Positions 11,427-23,752 of a stretch of 64,000 bases of DNA are shown here, piece by piece. The notes under the pieces were generated by a model, which worked only from the letters and a program-made list of their open reading frames with translations, did not search any database and was not told the origin of the DNA. Source of the stretch: Gnetum montanum (taxonomy: Eukaryota; Streptophyta; Gnetopsida; Gnetales; Gnetaceae); assembly GCA_015680685.1 (NCBI GenBank), contig MNCI01007635.1, forward strand, positions 62,001-126,000, in the 5' to 3' direction. Position numbers and translations under genes: made by a program. How positions within the stretch are numbered: position 1 is the stretch's first letter; each line of letters starts with the position of its first letter.

Positions 11427-11947
11427 TGTGAGAGATTTCCTAGAATGGTGGTTCTCTTGGGCTCTCCCCATGGTTCGGGGACCATGGAACACTCTGAGAT
11501 GCCCTTCGGTGGCTCTCAAGTGTTACAAAACCCACCCTGGCTTGGTGGTACCAAGCTAGCAATAGGACACCCTCTTGTTGCACTCTCTTTTAAGTCCTCT
11601 TCATTCCCCCTCTTCTCCATGGAGAACTACATGGCCCTAATTCTACGATGGTCATAGATATGTAGGCAGCCAAGACTGGATAGTTTTGGTGCAGTGTCGT
11701 GCCACACCTTGTACTAGATCGTGATGGATCTGGGGGTGAGGTACCTTCCCTTGTAGGTGCATCATCTCCCCTCCCATCGATGTGGTCTACAAGGTTGTGT
11801 GTGTGCTTGTTTGCTTGGTTCTCTTCTACTTGCACTCGTGAGATGCTTGCTTGTTTGAGGTGTATTCCCCAGGTCTTCCGCCCTAGATCCATTGGATCTT
11901 TGTGAATTCCTTGGCATGCCGGGCAATGTCGGGGCAACGTTGTTACA
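11427..11947 (+). repeat. element A 5' LTR
   Basis: 521 bp, TGTGAGAGAT...GTTGTTACA, matched along its length by 25313-25833. It is followed two bases later by the initiator-Met-type primer site. Confidence 0.92.
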
Positions 11948-11949
11948 GA

Positions 11950-11961
11950 TGGTATCAGAGC
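11950..11961 (+). other. element A primer binding site (tRNA-iMet type)
   Basis: TGGTATCAGAGC is the standard plant primer site complementary to the 3' end of initiator methionine tRNA. It lies two bases inside the 5' LTR. Confidence 0.9.
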
Positions 11962-14561
11962 TGTACAGTTTCAGTTATTGGTAAAATTTTCTCGCTAAGT
12001 GGGTATTAGGGTTTTTGGTTTGTGAGGTTTCCGATAGAAACTAGCTAACCCCATTCTCAACTTCTACTAACCACTTCCTTGGAGGGTGGTCTTGTGCTAA
12101 AGCTCTCTTTAGCAAACCAAACGTTATGGGATCATGTCAAGCCTTATCCTGGTTCAGAGAAATGATAGCATCTTGGTGATGTCCTCCCCTTGTTTACTTG
12201 TGGTTGGACTAGTTGTGATTGTATGCAATATGGTTGAGAGGAGTTCTACTGGAAACTCAAGAATTTTGTTGCACAAGGAGTTCCCATCTCAAATATCCAG
12301 TGATTCATCTAGGATGAATTGGACCTAGTCTCCATTTCGGTTTTCACCCAGATGACATGTTTTGAGATGGCATTTGTTGAATCGTGCAGGATAGGACATC
12401 CTTGGCACTCCTACTCACCCTAGATATGGTGAGTATGGGAAAATACAAATGGGAACAAGATGGTTCCCATGTACCTCAGGATGGAGGTCGTTTAGACATG
12501 TGCTCTTGGTGAGCCTTGTTCTGGGTGGACTAAGACCGTTGCCGGTAGACTTCGTACATTCACATTTGTGATTGTATGTTTGTCTATTTGTGTATGCATG
12601 TCTTCTTGGTTGCGTTTTCAAATTCTGCATGTGTGTTATCTTGGTTGTGTCTATCGTTCATAACACAAGGCTTAATGTTTTACATGGTATGATGGCTTAT
12701 TGTTGTGGACGTTGAGGATGCAGTGGTTGTTTGTGTCATCCCAAAGCCAAATGGTTATTGTCTTGTTTGACAACGTCTTGTGCATGAGGCATGATTGCCC
12801 TTATTATTGATCCTTGTGAGTTGTGCTCCTTGTTGAGCCGGTGGTGGTGCTTGTGGCATCACTATTTTGATTGGTGACATTCTTGGTCATTCTAATTTGA
12901 AGACTACTGGTGTGGGTCATCCTATTGTTGGTTCTTGTTGAGACCACACCTCTTTTAATGAGAGTTGTCTTGTGAACGCATCCTTCATGATGTTGCTCAT
13001 TGTTGCGAGAATTGGTTTGATGCAGACTTATTGTTGGATAGACCTTGGTCTTCCTCCTTATTTTTGGGTTGAGTGATGATTGTCTATTTCCCATGACTCA
13101 TACGAGTGTGTTGAAATTTTGGTCTTGGTTGTAGGCCTATGTCACACACTGTGACAAGGCCAAGCTTGATGTATGGTGTTTTCTTGGTGCTTGTTTTAAA
13201 GTGCCCTTGCTATATGTTGTAAATGGCCTTTGTGCCTTGATGTATAATTCTACTGAAAACCTCATGAGAAATGCTTCAGTTGTGATACGGTGTTGAAACA
13301 AATGCACCAGGGGCCCATTATGCTCGTGAACTGGGGCCATGTGTTCTTGATGATGTTGGCGTGCCTGGATGGTGTATGCTCGGTGTACGTCCTTGAGACA
13401 AGACAACTCTTGGGAACACATTCTCTTGTGTTCCTGGACTGGCAAAGATCTTGTCCACAGATGATCGATGGTGACTGAAATTTAGATCAATGTGATGTCT
13501 AGCGGTGGATTGGAGTCGAGTTCTGGGTATTGCCACCTAGAGTTACTCTTCCATGTTGGAAGCATTCATGGGGCAGTTGTCCAAATGATGGGATGGTGGT
13601 CCATCCTTGGATAAATGATGTTATAGATACAGAAATTGTGTTTTCTCTTGGTCGCCTTGCTTGGTGGGCTTGAATGTGATCAAAACACTTGAGCTGATGC
13701 TCTCATGATTGTGGGCTTCTAATGATTTGTGCATGTTGGTGGGCTCTCATGACTAATTGCCTTTGGTGCTTTGGAGAGCTATGATGCACTCTCATAGATT
13801 GGGCCTTATTGGTGTGTTTGTTGTCTATGGTGTGATTCTATGATTGGGGATTCGTTGTGCCTAATAGGCTATGGTGTCTTGTTGAATTTTTCTGTGTACC
13901 TTGTCCCTTATGTACACTGATGTAGCACACAATCCCTCTTGGATGTATTGTCCCATGTCTTTGGTGTGATGTTAATTCATGTTGGTGTTCTCACCTTCCT
14001 GGTGGGATAGTAGAGTTGATCATGAGGGATCATTCTCCATTTCAATGGATGCCCCCTTCAGTTCCTAAAATAATAAGGTAGGTGGTATTGAGACGGTCAT
14101 CTCCTATAAGTAGTTGATATTTGTGACTTGTTCCTAGCTGTGGTCCTATGTTTGTGAACTCGTGGGGCTTGTTCTCAAAGACAGAATGTTGTTACCTTGG
14201 TGAAATTCATGCAACCTCCTTTGTGAGGTCATGTTGTTGATGTAAATTAAAGATACATATTACTCTTCTTGTAGGCAAGGCCTGATATTATGTACTCTCA
14301 GTTTTGGGGTCTTCAAAGGAACTTCCTTGTTGGGGTTCTCTGGTAGACCATCCTTATTGTAAACCCTTTGGGGATGAATCATTTTGTGTTTGAGTTGTAA
14401 ATGATGTTGATGAAAGCCCATTCCATGTAAAAATATCTTGAGGACTTGGTCCTCCTATGGGCAAGATGTTGTTGATGAATTGTGTCTATTGTTGGGTTGA
14501 ATGACAATAGGTAGTGGTGCGGCCTTGTCCACCACAAATTAATGTAAATGGGCTTGACTAG
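11962..14561 (+). other. element A internal region, non-coding, left part
   Basis: About 2.6 kb, rich in TTG/TGG, with only short random open frames on both strands. No gag zinc knuckle, RT or integrase motif was found. It ends where the left LTR of element B starts. Confidence 0.6.
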
Positions 14562-15517
14562 TGATGAGTGGCGAGGTACCCCTACACTCAACCATACGAA
14601 ACGAGTGTAGCACGCGCGATCCGGTCGAACTCCGCAGACTAAATGCCTAAACGCCGCAAGGAACACTTGGGGTTAATTAACCATTGTCTTCCTAGACTTA
14701 CTTGTTGTTGTCACGGTGTATGGTTAAGTAAGTCCGAGGTATATGATTTTTTTTGGTATTTTATAGTTTATCTCCTATGCTAAAAGGTGAAGGGTTGAGA
14801 AACTAAAACTAACTCTAACTATAGTACTAAGTCCTAGCGTCAACATTTGTTCCCACTTGTCGTACACACCCTGAATTGTGCAACTTTGGCTACCAAACGC
14901 TAATCGTTACTGGGATTACCACACATAATGCACGTGCTCGAAGCGGTTGTACTGAGGCACCTAACTAACCTAAGTGTGACAAGCAGCTGATTCCTTGACT
15001 AGCCGTACACATCCATAGATGCTCATAATCAAGTCGTACTTGTCCCACATTCTAGGAGGTAAGGGTGAGAGAATCTAATCGCGATGAGTAGCCGATTCCT
15101 TGGCTAGCCATACATGTTCGTTAATGCTCGTAACCAAGTTGTACTCATGCCGCGTTACTAGGAAAGTAATAAATAACATTAATTAAACCTATCCATGCAC
15201 TACAAGGTTTATCCACAAAGCTTGTCTTTATTGCTGTACACAACTTGCGTTCAGGTACAAAGCTGCTCGAATAAGGAACCGTTCACTTAGGGGACTCCTA
15301 CTGTGGGCACATGGAAAATATTCTATCTCTGGGGTGATCAATCCGCCAAAGCTTCACTACTTAGCCTATCTAATTACAAATGAGGGGAGTGCTGTCTCTT
15401 ATTTATAGATTTGGCGGCAGACCGCGATACATACACGATATCACAGGGGATGCGATATCGCGTCAGATGCGATATCCCGTATGCAATATTGTGGCTTGTG
15501 CAATTTGCGTCTCATCA
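14562..15517 (-). repeat. element B 3' LTR
   Basis: 956 bp, TGATGAG...CTCATCA. In element sense, U3 is at the right end with three GATATC sites (15437-15480), then a TATA box (complement of TTATTTATAG near 15398-15407). It contains an internal ~110-bp partial duplication: TGATTCCTTGACTAGCCGTA near 14989 and CGATTCCTTGGCTAGCCATA near 15091. Confidence 0.92.
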
Positions 15518-15528
15518 TACCCCCATGA
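15518..15528 (-). other. element B polypurine tract
   Basis: Plus-strand TACCCCCATGA directly abuts the LTR. In element sense it is TCATGGGGGTA, the plus-strand primer for reverse transcription. The same bases recur inside the element at 16111-16124 and 17411-17426. Confidence 0.8.
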
Positions 15529-17410
15529 CTGAATGAAAACTTGTCCTCGAGTTCCTTACAATGATATTGGGTAGGTATGGGATTATTAAGGGCAATGGAA
15601 CTAATGGAATGACATGTGAACGGTTCATTATTACAAGACTTGACAAGATTGGTGTTCATGACAACAAGGGTGAACACCTTATTACAATGACATCAGGCCA
15701 CATTTGGCAGCTGAGAGAAAAGAGGAGAGAGAAGAGAAGAGAAGAAGAGGGAAGAGTCTTGTTGCTACCAATGCCTAGATTGCACCTTCCATTATCCATC
15801 CGTAAGCACATCATCAATTCTGCTCCTTGCATAGCTACTTCAGCGCTACTCCATTCTAAGTGTTTGCTACAAATCCATTCCGTTGTTGTATGATTGCCAT
15901 CTGCACACACAACATAATCATATATTAGCAAGGGTAATTGAATCATTAAGTAATTAATACCTTGCTTTGGTGTAAGTCCATTGGCTAGGTTGTGGTATGG
16001 CTGATATGGACTTGGGAAGATGTGGATGATGACTACCAAAGGTGTAGGGGTTAGGAAGAGAAACGAAAAAAATTCGGGGCTTAGGAGAAAAATTGAAAAA
16101 TCAGGCCCCATACCCCCATGACTAATTACGAACCTCTAGGAGCATTAGAATGGAGAAAGAAAAGGAGTAAGAAAGATAGGTAAAAAAGGGACAACTATGG
16201 CATCAATGAAGTGGATGTCAAGATGGAAATGAACAAAACTAAAATTAATTGCAAAATGTTAAGGAAAAGAAGTTAACTAATGTTCCAAATAGGAATGCCA
16301 GTGGGTCCTCCCCAAAGCAGGCTCATGCCCTTAATGCCCTGACAATCCCACATTCAAAGAGTCTGTAGGCTCGGGGAATTTCCTTTGGAACAAGAGTTAA
16401 AGTCTTAACCAGAAGAATTTACCGAAAAGAAAACAATGTGTTAGCCAAAATATGTACACTAATGATACACCCAAAAATGAGGTGAATAATGGAGAGAAGA
16501 GAAGTGGAATGGAATCCCAAGAACAAGGTGGTGTACAGCCCCTGGTGTGTTTTATGGTTAATGTGACTTGGCAAATCTCATTCCAACTCTGGGCTCAAAC
16601 CAACCACTTCCAGTGACTTCACATTAATGCATTTGGCTAACCATCCACTTAGATGATGAGGATGCATCTTCAAAGAGCCACCACCATTCCAACGAAACAA
16701 GGAGGCAATGGGAAGCGAGAAGGGCCTTAGTTAGAGGGAACACTTTGGTTCCATAATCAGTGCTTGCAGCCCAAACTTTATTTCGTCTAAGGGGTGTGCT
16801 TTGAATACTCACTTTGGTTGGTTTTTTTTTTTTTTTTGTGTTTTTATGCGTGGGGACCACACCATGCAAAGAATTCTTATTTTTATTGTCTCAGCTTCCG
16901 ATTATTAGGTCACATCGGAATGGTAAGAAAACTCAAGAAGAAAACATCCAAGCATCCAAGAGAATGACCAACACAAAAGCATCAAGTTCCCTTGAAGTCA
17001 CACCCTTTGCAATCCTTGAATCCTTCCTTAGTTTGAGAAATAACTAGTCACCGATTCGTTAAAGTTCTTATTGGAAGGGAACTTTACATTTCCAAGCCAA
17101 GAGAAACCATAGACTTTGATGGATGGATGGTTAAAGTGATCTCATTGCCTGCCATATCAAAAGAATCATACCTTAGCATCAACATTGTAACTTAAAGGTA
17201 AAAACTAAACATTAACAATCAATATGAAAACAGTTCATACCATTGGCCCGAACACTTATTGGGTGACAAACTTACATGGTGGATGACACACACACACACA
17301 CACAAAATAGAAAAGTATAACGATGGTGTAAAACAAAAACGTTGTAAAAAAAATGTGTAAAAGAAAACTGAAAAATAACTCAGGGCCCCATATGGTTAGC
17401 ATAGGTGGCC
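15529..17410 (-). other. element B 3' spacer, non-coding
   Basis: About 1.9 kb between integrase and the 3' polypurine tract. Parts align with the spacers of C (39030-40420), E and G, for example CAAGTTCCCTTGA.GTCACAC near 16982 and the CTTAGTTAGAGG and ACCACACCAT blocks. A 151-codon open frame (16111-15656) shows no family and is probably chance. It contains poly-T near 16820-16837 and a CA dinucleotide run near 17286-17305. Confidence 0.65.
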
Positions 17411-18880
17411 ATCTCCCCCATGATTGAGTTGTAAGGGAGAGATCCAAAATAGTGAGCATGGTTGACCGCTGGTAGAAGTGTGACTTGTACTGGCTGGTGT
17501 AGATTCATGAAAAGGTTTTGTTTATTGTACATTAACCAATAACCTTTTATCCGGGCTGTCATGCTTATATAACATCATGGCTCCAGAGGGAAAGGTAGTA
17601 TGAATAATATAAGGTCCTTTCCACAGGGTTTGAAACTTTGTACATTGGGGTACATGCGTGGGGTTCCAGTAAAGGACCTTATCTCCTAGTTGGTACCTAA
17701 GCCTTCGGATCCTTAAGTCATGTCGTTGTTTACTATGTGCTTTGTGCAGCTCATTTAATGATAATGCAACCAATCGATTCTCGTCTAATACATTCAAAGT
17801 TGCTAGTCGTTGTTTTTGTGCTAGGTCGAGATCCAGGAGAAGTTCGCAAGCCATGGACAGTGTATGGAGCTCACTTTGTATAGGTAGTTTTGGAAGTTTC
17901 TCGTACACTAGCTCATAGGGAGAATATCTTGTAGGGAGCTTCCAAGTGGAACGATATGCCCAAAGAGCATCATTCAGTTTCGTGCTCTAGTCTCTCTTAA
18001 ATTTGCTAATTGTTCATGTTAATATTCTGGTAATCTCCCTATTAGCAACTTCAGCTTGACCGTTAGCTTGGGGGTGATAAGATGTGGTCTGTTTATGCTT
18101 AACCCCTAAGCGTTGCATCAAATTTCTAAAGGTTTCACCTGTAAAATGTGTTCCATTATCAGAAATAAGTGCATGTGGCACACCAAACCTGTTAACGATT
18201 TGTTGCTGTATAAATCGGTCAGCTGTAGATGATGTGCAATCTGTTACAGCGGCTGCTTCAGCCCATTTGGTTAAGTAATCAACAACGACGATTATATATG
18301 CTTTTCCATTGGACATTGGTGTAATCGGTCCCATGAAATCTATCCCCCAGATGTCAAAGGGTTTTAAGGGTTGAATCCATTGTTGCAGACCCTCCATCCT
18401 GGCAGTCATTCCCCCATCACGTTGGCAGCGCTCACAGGATTGAGCAAAATGATGGGCATCCTGAAATAGTGTTGGCCAATAATATCCTGCAAGCAGGATT
18501 TTAGTGGTCGTTCGTCTCCTAGCATAATGACCCCCACAGGGGCCCTCATGAGCATCCTGGAGAACTTTTAATTGATCTTGATCAGGTACACATCATCGAA
18601 CTAGGCCATCAGGGTAGACTTTTTAGAGTTGTCCCCCGATTTCCATGAAGTATTTGATGTTGTGAAGAAACTGTTGTTTCTTCCTAAAGTCTAATCTCTG
18701 TGGTATTTTTTGTGAAGTGAGATAAGTGAGAATGCTGCTATACCAGTTTACTTCCGTGGGTTGATTATTTATTACACTAGCAAAGAGGGTTTCATCAGGA
18801 AAATGGTCAAATACTACGTATTCATCCTCTTTGTTGTCCCATCACAACCAAGATAGGTGATTAGCGACTACGTTCTCAAT
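17411..18880 (-). pseudogene. element B integrase
   Basis: Integrase inserts element DNA into the host chromosome. The zinc-binding half is seen near 18465-18410 (AHHFAQSCERCQRDGG). In the core (18409-18014) the catalytic triad is intact: Asp in GIDFMGP (residue 24 of that open frame), Asp in ISDNGTHF (84) and Glu in NGQAEVANRE (120), with 35 residues between the last two as in the D,D(35)E family. The C-terminal part (17908-17522) has RYQLGDKVLYWNP and KFQTLWKGPY, typical of the GPY/F region. The frame ends near the polypurine-like motif at 17411-17426. Stops break it. Confidence 0.88.
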
Positions 18881-18889
18881 GCCCTTGTA

Positions 18890-19216
18890 GTCTACAATAG
18901 TTAAATCGAACTCCTAAAGAATCACTAGCCAACATATGATACGTGGGCTAACCGTTGGCTTATTCATAAGGAACCTAATTGCACTATGATCTGTGTGGAT
19001 ATATACCTTGAAACCCAATACATAGTGCCTAAATTTATCTAGTGCAAACATAACAGCCATTAATTCTTTTTCTGTAGTTGTGTAGTTAAGTTGTGCACTG
19101 GTGATACTTTTACTAGCACAATGGATGTAATAAGGTCGTTTTTGTTCATCTAGTTGTGTCAGTACAGCTCCTAAAGCATAATTGGATGCATCGGTCATGA
19201 TATGGAATGGTCTGGA
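18890..19216 (-). pseudogene. element B RNase H
   Basis: RNase H degrades the RNA strand during reverse transcription. Key acidic residues are visible: Asp in MTDAS, Glu in TTEKEL and Asp in IHTDHSAI (residues 3, 43 and 70 from 19198). Just upstream a TAG replaces the expected Trp of the PDWSRPF-type linker, a single G-to-A change on the coding strand. Confidence 0.88.
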
Positions 19217-20493
19217 CTAGTCAGGTGCTTGGAGAATGGGAGTTTCCACAAGCCTCTGTTTAAGATCTTGGAATGCTTGTTCACATTCCCTGGTCCATTC
19301 GAATAGTGTATCTTTTTTTGTTAATTCTACCAATGGTTTGGCAACTTTTGAAAAGTTTGCAATAAACCTCCTGTAGTAGCCAGTGTGTCCAAGGAATGAC
19401 CTAATGTCTTTCACAGTTTCTGGTTGTCGGGTGATTCCTTGGATGACTTTAATTTTTTCTGGATCTACCTCAATTTCTGATTGCAAAATTTTGTGCCCCA
19501 ACACGATGCCCTCTTGAACCATCAAATGGCTCTTCTGCCAGTTGAGCTTAAGGTTGGTTTCAACACATCGTTTCAATACTTTCTCTAACTAGTTGGGGCT
19601 TGATCAAAGCTCGTCCCATAGGTGGAGAAGTCGTCCATGAAGACTTCTACTCCATTGTCTATTTGTTGTTGAAAAATGCTTAGAACTAAGTGTTGGAATG
19701 TGGCAGGTATATTGCATAAGCCAAAAGGCATTTGTTTATATGTGAACATTCCCCAAAGACTGGTGAACGTTGTTTTGGCTTGGTCTTCTGGTGTAATTCG
19801 TATTTGGTTGTACCCACTATATCCATCTAGAAAACTGTAATAGCGATGCCCTGCTATAGTGTTTAAGACTTGGTCCACAAAGGGTAGTGGGAAGTGGTCT
19901 TTGAATGTTGCCATATTTAATAGCCTAAACTCTATACACACCCTCCATTTACCTTCTTTTTTCGGTACGATGACAAGAGGGCTAACCCATTCACTGTCAG
20001 CAATAGGGTAAATGAACCTTACTTTGAGAAGTTGCTCTAGCTCCTCTTTCACTATTTGTTTTAGTTTTGGGTTCAGTCGCCTCTCGGGTTGCTTACACAG
20101 TTTCATAGAGGGGTCTGTATAAATCCTATGCTGGCATATCCGTGGATCTATCCTAGTTAGTTCAGGGTATGACCAAGCAAAGGTAGTTGACCACTTGTTT
20201 ATCACCCTTAGCAAACTTTCTTTTTGCGTGGGCATGAGCTTTCCATTGATGATCATCGGTTTTCCGTTTTTGAGGGTCACATATTCCAGACTGGTAGGCA
20301 ACGGTTTTAACTCTAGAGGCTCTTGTTTAAACTCCTCAGGAATCTCCAACTTCCCCCAGTTAATATTTTCAGAGTTAAAGGATGGAAGTTGGTAATGGAC
20401 TTGCTCCAATATGTCTGCGCTTTCAAGGTAAGCACTAGTTATTCCCTCAGCTAGTTTCATGCAAGTAGTTGGGTTGCTATCTTTATCAACCAT
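19217..20493 (-). pseudogene. element B reverse transcriptase
   Basis: The RT domain copies element RNA into DNA. From 20493 the frame is open for 302 codons. Motifs in order are RRLNP, WVSPLVIVPKK (169-179), HFPLPFVDQ, YSFLDGYSGYNQI (219-231, first catalytic Asp at 223), MPFGLCNIPATFQ and the active site FMDD (285-288). A frameshift plus a stop near 19600 precede the thumb/connection region (GIVLGHKI, VKDIRSFLGHTGYYRRFI). The wording resembles the Athila branch more than Tekay or CRM. Confidence 0.92.
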
Positions 20494-20940
20494 CAGTCAC
20501 TGGGTGTTTTCTTGTTGTGTGGCTTTTGCATATAGGCACTTTTGTATATTAATGTCCTGTGCACACCGATCGCATGTAGGCAATGTTAAACTTTGCATTA
20601 CCCATGATTTCTGCACGCAATGACACCCTGTGTCACTATATGCGATGCATGGAACTCCTTTCCTTTCAATTTTCTGAAACGTATTTGTCTTGGATAATTC
20701 TATGGAAAGGTTATGAATTCCTAAGTAGGCATCGATTGTGTTTAGCCATGCCCTTCCCATGATAATTGGGAAATCCCCTTTGTCATTGTTTATTTCGATC
20801 ACTAGGAAATTGGCTGGATATGACCACCCACCGACAATCGTAACAATGTCTTCAACCTGTCCCAGAGGAATAGTGATGGATTGGTCAGCCAGCTCAAGGC
20901 AAACATTGCTCTTCTTGAGTGGAGGCAGGTTCTAGGTTTT
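20494..20940 (-). pseudogene. element B protease region
   Basis: The open frame 20802-20497 contains DFPIIMGRAWLNTIDAY, matching the G-R-x-[FW]-L-x-T segment at the end of retroviral-type aspartic protease domains. The expected catalytic D[ST]G lies upstream in frame, near 20960. A single TGA at 20494-20496 separates it from RT in the same frame. The same layout is present, more decayed, in element G near 61000-61450. Confidence 0.7.
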
Positions 20941-21593
20941 ATACAATTTTTATGAGATTAAGTTGACCCCGGAACCTGAATTGAGAAGAGCCTTATGGGG
21001 TTCATTCCCAGCAACTTGGAGGTAAACTAAGGGAACTATCAAATCTGATAATTTCTTTGGAAGGTGGCCAACCTTGATCTAGTCAGTTACTGTATGCGTT
21101 AACATAACTGTATGCAATGGACGTGATTTCGCTGCTAGAGGATTTCCCAAGACCGTGTTAGGTATGGGAGTGTTAGGATGCCCAACTGCTTGTGAGGGCG
21201 AAGGCTTAGTTGGATTGTTGGTCCTAAGGAAGGGTCTTTTTGGTGAACGATTGTTAGAACCAACCAATATTGAAGGCTTGGGGGCCCTCGCAGTGTTAGG
21301 TTGTCACAGTTGAGTGGGATTTACTCTGGGCTTTGTTGGAGCGGTTGGTGGTGCGGCCACAAGTGCAAGAGATGTGGATGGGTTTGGAGGATATTGTGGG
21401 TATGTGGCATTTCCTGAAGGGGAAGGAATTCTAAAATATTCCTAAACTTGGTAGTAACATGGAGGTTTTATGTGACCCATAGAGTCACTTGGAGAAATTG
21501 GCTGCTGCACATAATAACCACAAGGATCAGGCTGTCGGTAAGGGTATTGATATGCTGGCGATGGCATCCCCATGACTGTGGGTATTGCCACTA
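20941..21593 (-). pseudogene. element B gag-protease linker
   Basis: A proline/asparagine/glutamine-rich broken frame between the gag tail and protease, for example RSPKRPFLRTNNPTKPSPSQ near 21240. A chance copy of TCATGGGGAT is near 21566-21576. Low-complexity linkers are usual here. No enzymatic motif. Confidence 0.5.
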
Positions 21594-23612
21594 CTAGTGT
21601 TGTCCAATGGGTTGTGGAGGCGTTCCACTTGGATAATATGTTAAGGTTTGGTGGAACTGCCTTGGGTTACCTTGTGGATAAGGTAACCTTTGGGGTGTTT
21701 GTCGTTGATTAAGTCTTGGATTTAGTGCATACACCCCAAACTCCTGTAGATATGAGATAATTGGGCAACATCCCTTAGGATGGTTATAGTAGCAAACCTC
21801 ACATCCACCATCATTGTCTGAATTAGAACTTACAGCCTCATCGGAGATAGGAACTTTCCCCTTACCCTTGTTATGTGCAGGGCTTAAGTTTCTCCGCTTG
21901 GTTTTGCCTTTGTCACTACCTTGTTCTACCTTAGCCTCTTCTACGATTTTTAAGACTGTTTCTATTCTTGAGTCTAAGGAATCCCACATTTGGTCTACCT
22001 TAGCCGATACCTCGGTTGTTAACTTTTGGATCGGTAAGATTTTCTGATTCACCAAATCTTCAAGTGGTGACTCATCCTCCTCATCAGAGAATTTCACTAC
22101 CTTCTTGCGAAGGGAAGGATCGCGGTTGTATTCTTCCGCACTTTCCCTCTTACGTAGCTCACCTTCTTCTTGTGCTACTTGTTCCAACAAACTTTCAACT
22201 TCATGGGATCTCAGTTGGGAAAGTCTCCCTTGGGTGTAAGCCCCAAGAGTTCTTCTCATTTCATTCCTTAGCCCATCCACGATGTGGCAGAGTTGATCCC
22301 GCTTAGCGTACCCATGGCCTGGGCAATGATGTAGCAGTGTATAGTAGCAGGCCATGGTAGCATCCAAGGGTTCATAAGCACCTTGTTTCCAGTCTTGGAT
22401 CTGCTTACACAAGTTGGACACTCTGGAGTACATCTGATATTTGTTGTTGAACAGTTCAAGCATCGTACTCCACCTCCTGATGGTTTCCAATTCTAAGGAC
22501 CGATACCAGCTCTCTGCTTCTTTAGTGAGCATCCTTGGGAACAACTTAAGCTTCTGCCACTCATTATCGATATTTTGCAAGGCACAGGCATCGTGGAATG
22601 CCTATAAATGATGTTGAGGATCAGCGTTGTATCCCCCTTCAAAACGTGGGATATTATTTATGTCCAAACGCTTGATCTTATTGTCTTTTAGATGCCTTGT
22701 GGGGATCCTAACTTCCTCTGTGATGTCTAGCATGCTTTGGGTTGCGAGTAGGGGTTCGTCATGATCATCTCTATCATGACATTTGTGATGTCTTCGTGGT
22801 GGTTCCCTACTCTCCCTATGTCCTTGCCCTTGTCCTAACTCCTCTCAACCTTCTTGTCGAGGTCTTTCATCTTCCTTACTTTTACCCTCTCCGTTATGCT
22901 CACGATGGTTGTGCCCAGATGTGGAAGGAGAGTGTGAATGATGAGATGAAAGAGAAGAGGAAGGGGATCCATCACCATGGTGATGTTTCTTACCTTCTCT
23001 TCGGCTGCTTCGGCCTCGATCGTTGTAATGATCTAAGTGTCTGTCCTTAGTATGAGTGGTTGTTCCTACCGTGAACAGTTGATGCTCACGGGGGTTAGAG
23101 CTTGTAGCATGTACAGTTGATCGAAGGCCCTAATGCCTAACCTCTTCACCATTGTGAGGAGGAGGAACATAATTTTCTAAGAAACCCATTGTGAGGGGTT
23201 CCTCGTCTCCTATTTCACTAAGGACATGGGGAACCTTACCCTTCAACAATGAATGTTCGCTCTCCTGCCTTTCGTCCTGAATACGTTGGGCATCTGTGGG
23301 ATGATAATCCCTTTTGTCAAAGTTATCCAGAACATATTCCGCAAATAGTTCTTGCATGCCAATCTGTGCTAAAGCATGGAAGAGCATGTTAGGGACTGAT
23401 CAATCCGGGGGTAACACAATGTTACCTTGTAAGTCTCTCCATCGCAGTTGCTTGTCTTCATGGAGAATAAAAGTAAAATTAGGCACATACTCATTGGGAT
23501 GAGTATATGTCACCTTAGATTGTTTAGGACATGGCTGGTCTAGGTTATGTATATGATGCTGACTATCTTCTGTGTTATCCTTAGGTGAGTTAACCTTATG
23601 AGAAGAAGCCAT
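21594..23612 (-). pseudogene. element B gag
   Basis: Gag forms the capsid-like particle. The start chosen is ATG at 23612 (MASSHK), about 120 bases inside the primer site. One frame is shared by 23612-23400, 23387-23130 and 22580-21594, separated by stops. The Retrotrans_gag-type core has KLKLFPRMLTKEAESWYRSL and LFNNKYQMYSRV. Downstream is a variant zinc knuckle, CEVCYYNHPKGC (C-x2-C-x3-H-x3-C), one residue shorter per gap than the usual C-x2-C-x4-H-x4-C. The proline/glutamine-rich tail is typical. The element G copy keeps the same knuckle spacing. Confidence 0.88.
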
Positions 23613-23734
23613 TTTAATGGTGTAATATTCACCGTTATATGTGTTCTTAATTAACTAATTAACCCAAAGGTTCGTTGAGGCTTACAACGATGTGAAAGAT
23701 TTCCTAATGTTCTAATTAGCGTAAAAACACTTAG

Positions 23735-23751
23735 CCCCGGCAATGGCGCCA
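23735..23751 (-). other. element B primer binding site (tRNA-Asp type)
   Basis: In element sense TGGCGCCATTGCCGGGG, one base inside the LTR. This matches the tRNA-Asp 3' end used by Athila/Tat-type elements. C and E have decayed copies (TGGTGCCATTGGCAGGG; TGGTGCCATTACAAGGG). Confidence 0.85.
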
Positions 23752-23752
23752 A

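Noticed and set aside
11699-11905. Short open frames in the element A LTRs (also 25585-25791)
   Set aside because: They occur because both LTRs share sequence; no domain and non-coding LTR context.
15656-16111. 151-codon minus-strand open frame in the B spacer
   Set aside because: Hydrophobic low-complexity product, not conserved in the C, E or G spacers; best explained as chance.
17286-17305. CA dinucleotide run
   Set aside because: Ordinary microsatellite inside retrotransposon spacer.
21566-21576. Extra copy of TCATGGGGAT in B gag linker
   Set aside because: Lies in coding sequence and related sites in C, E and G do not keep it; not counted with the boundary motifs.
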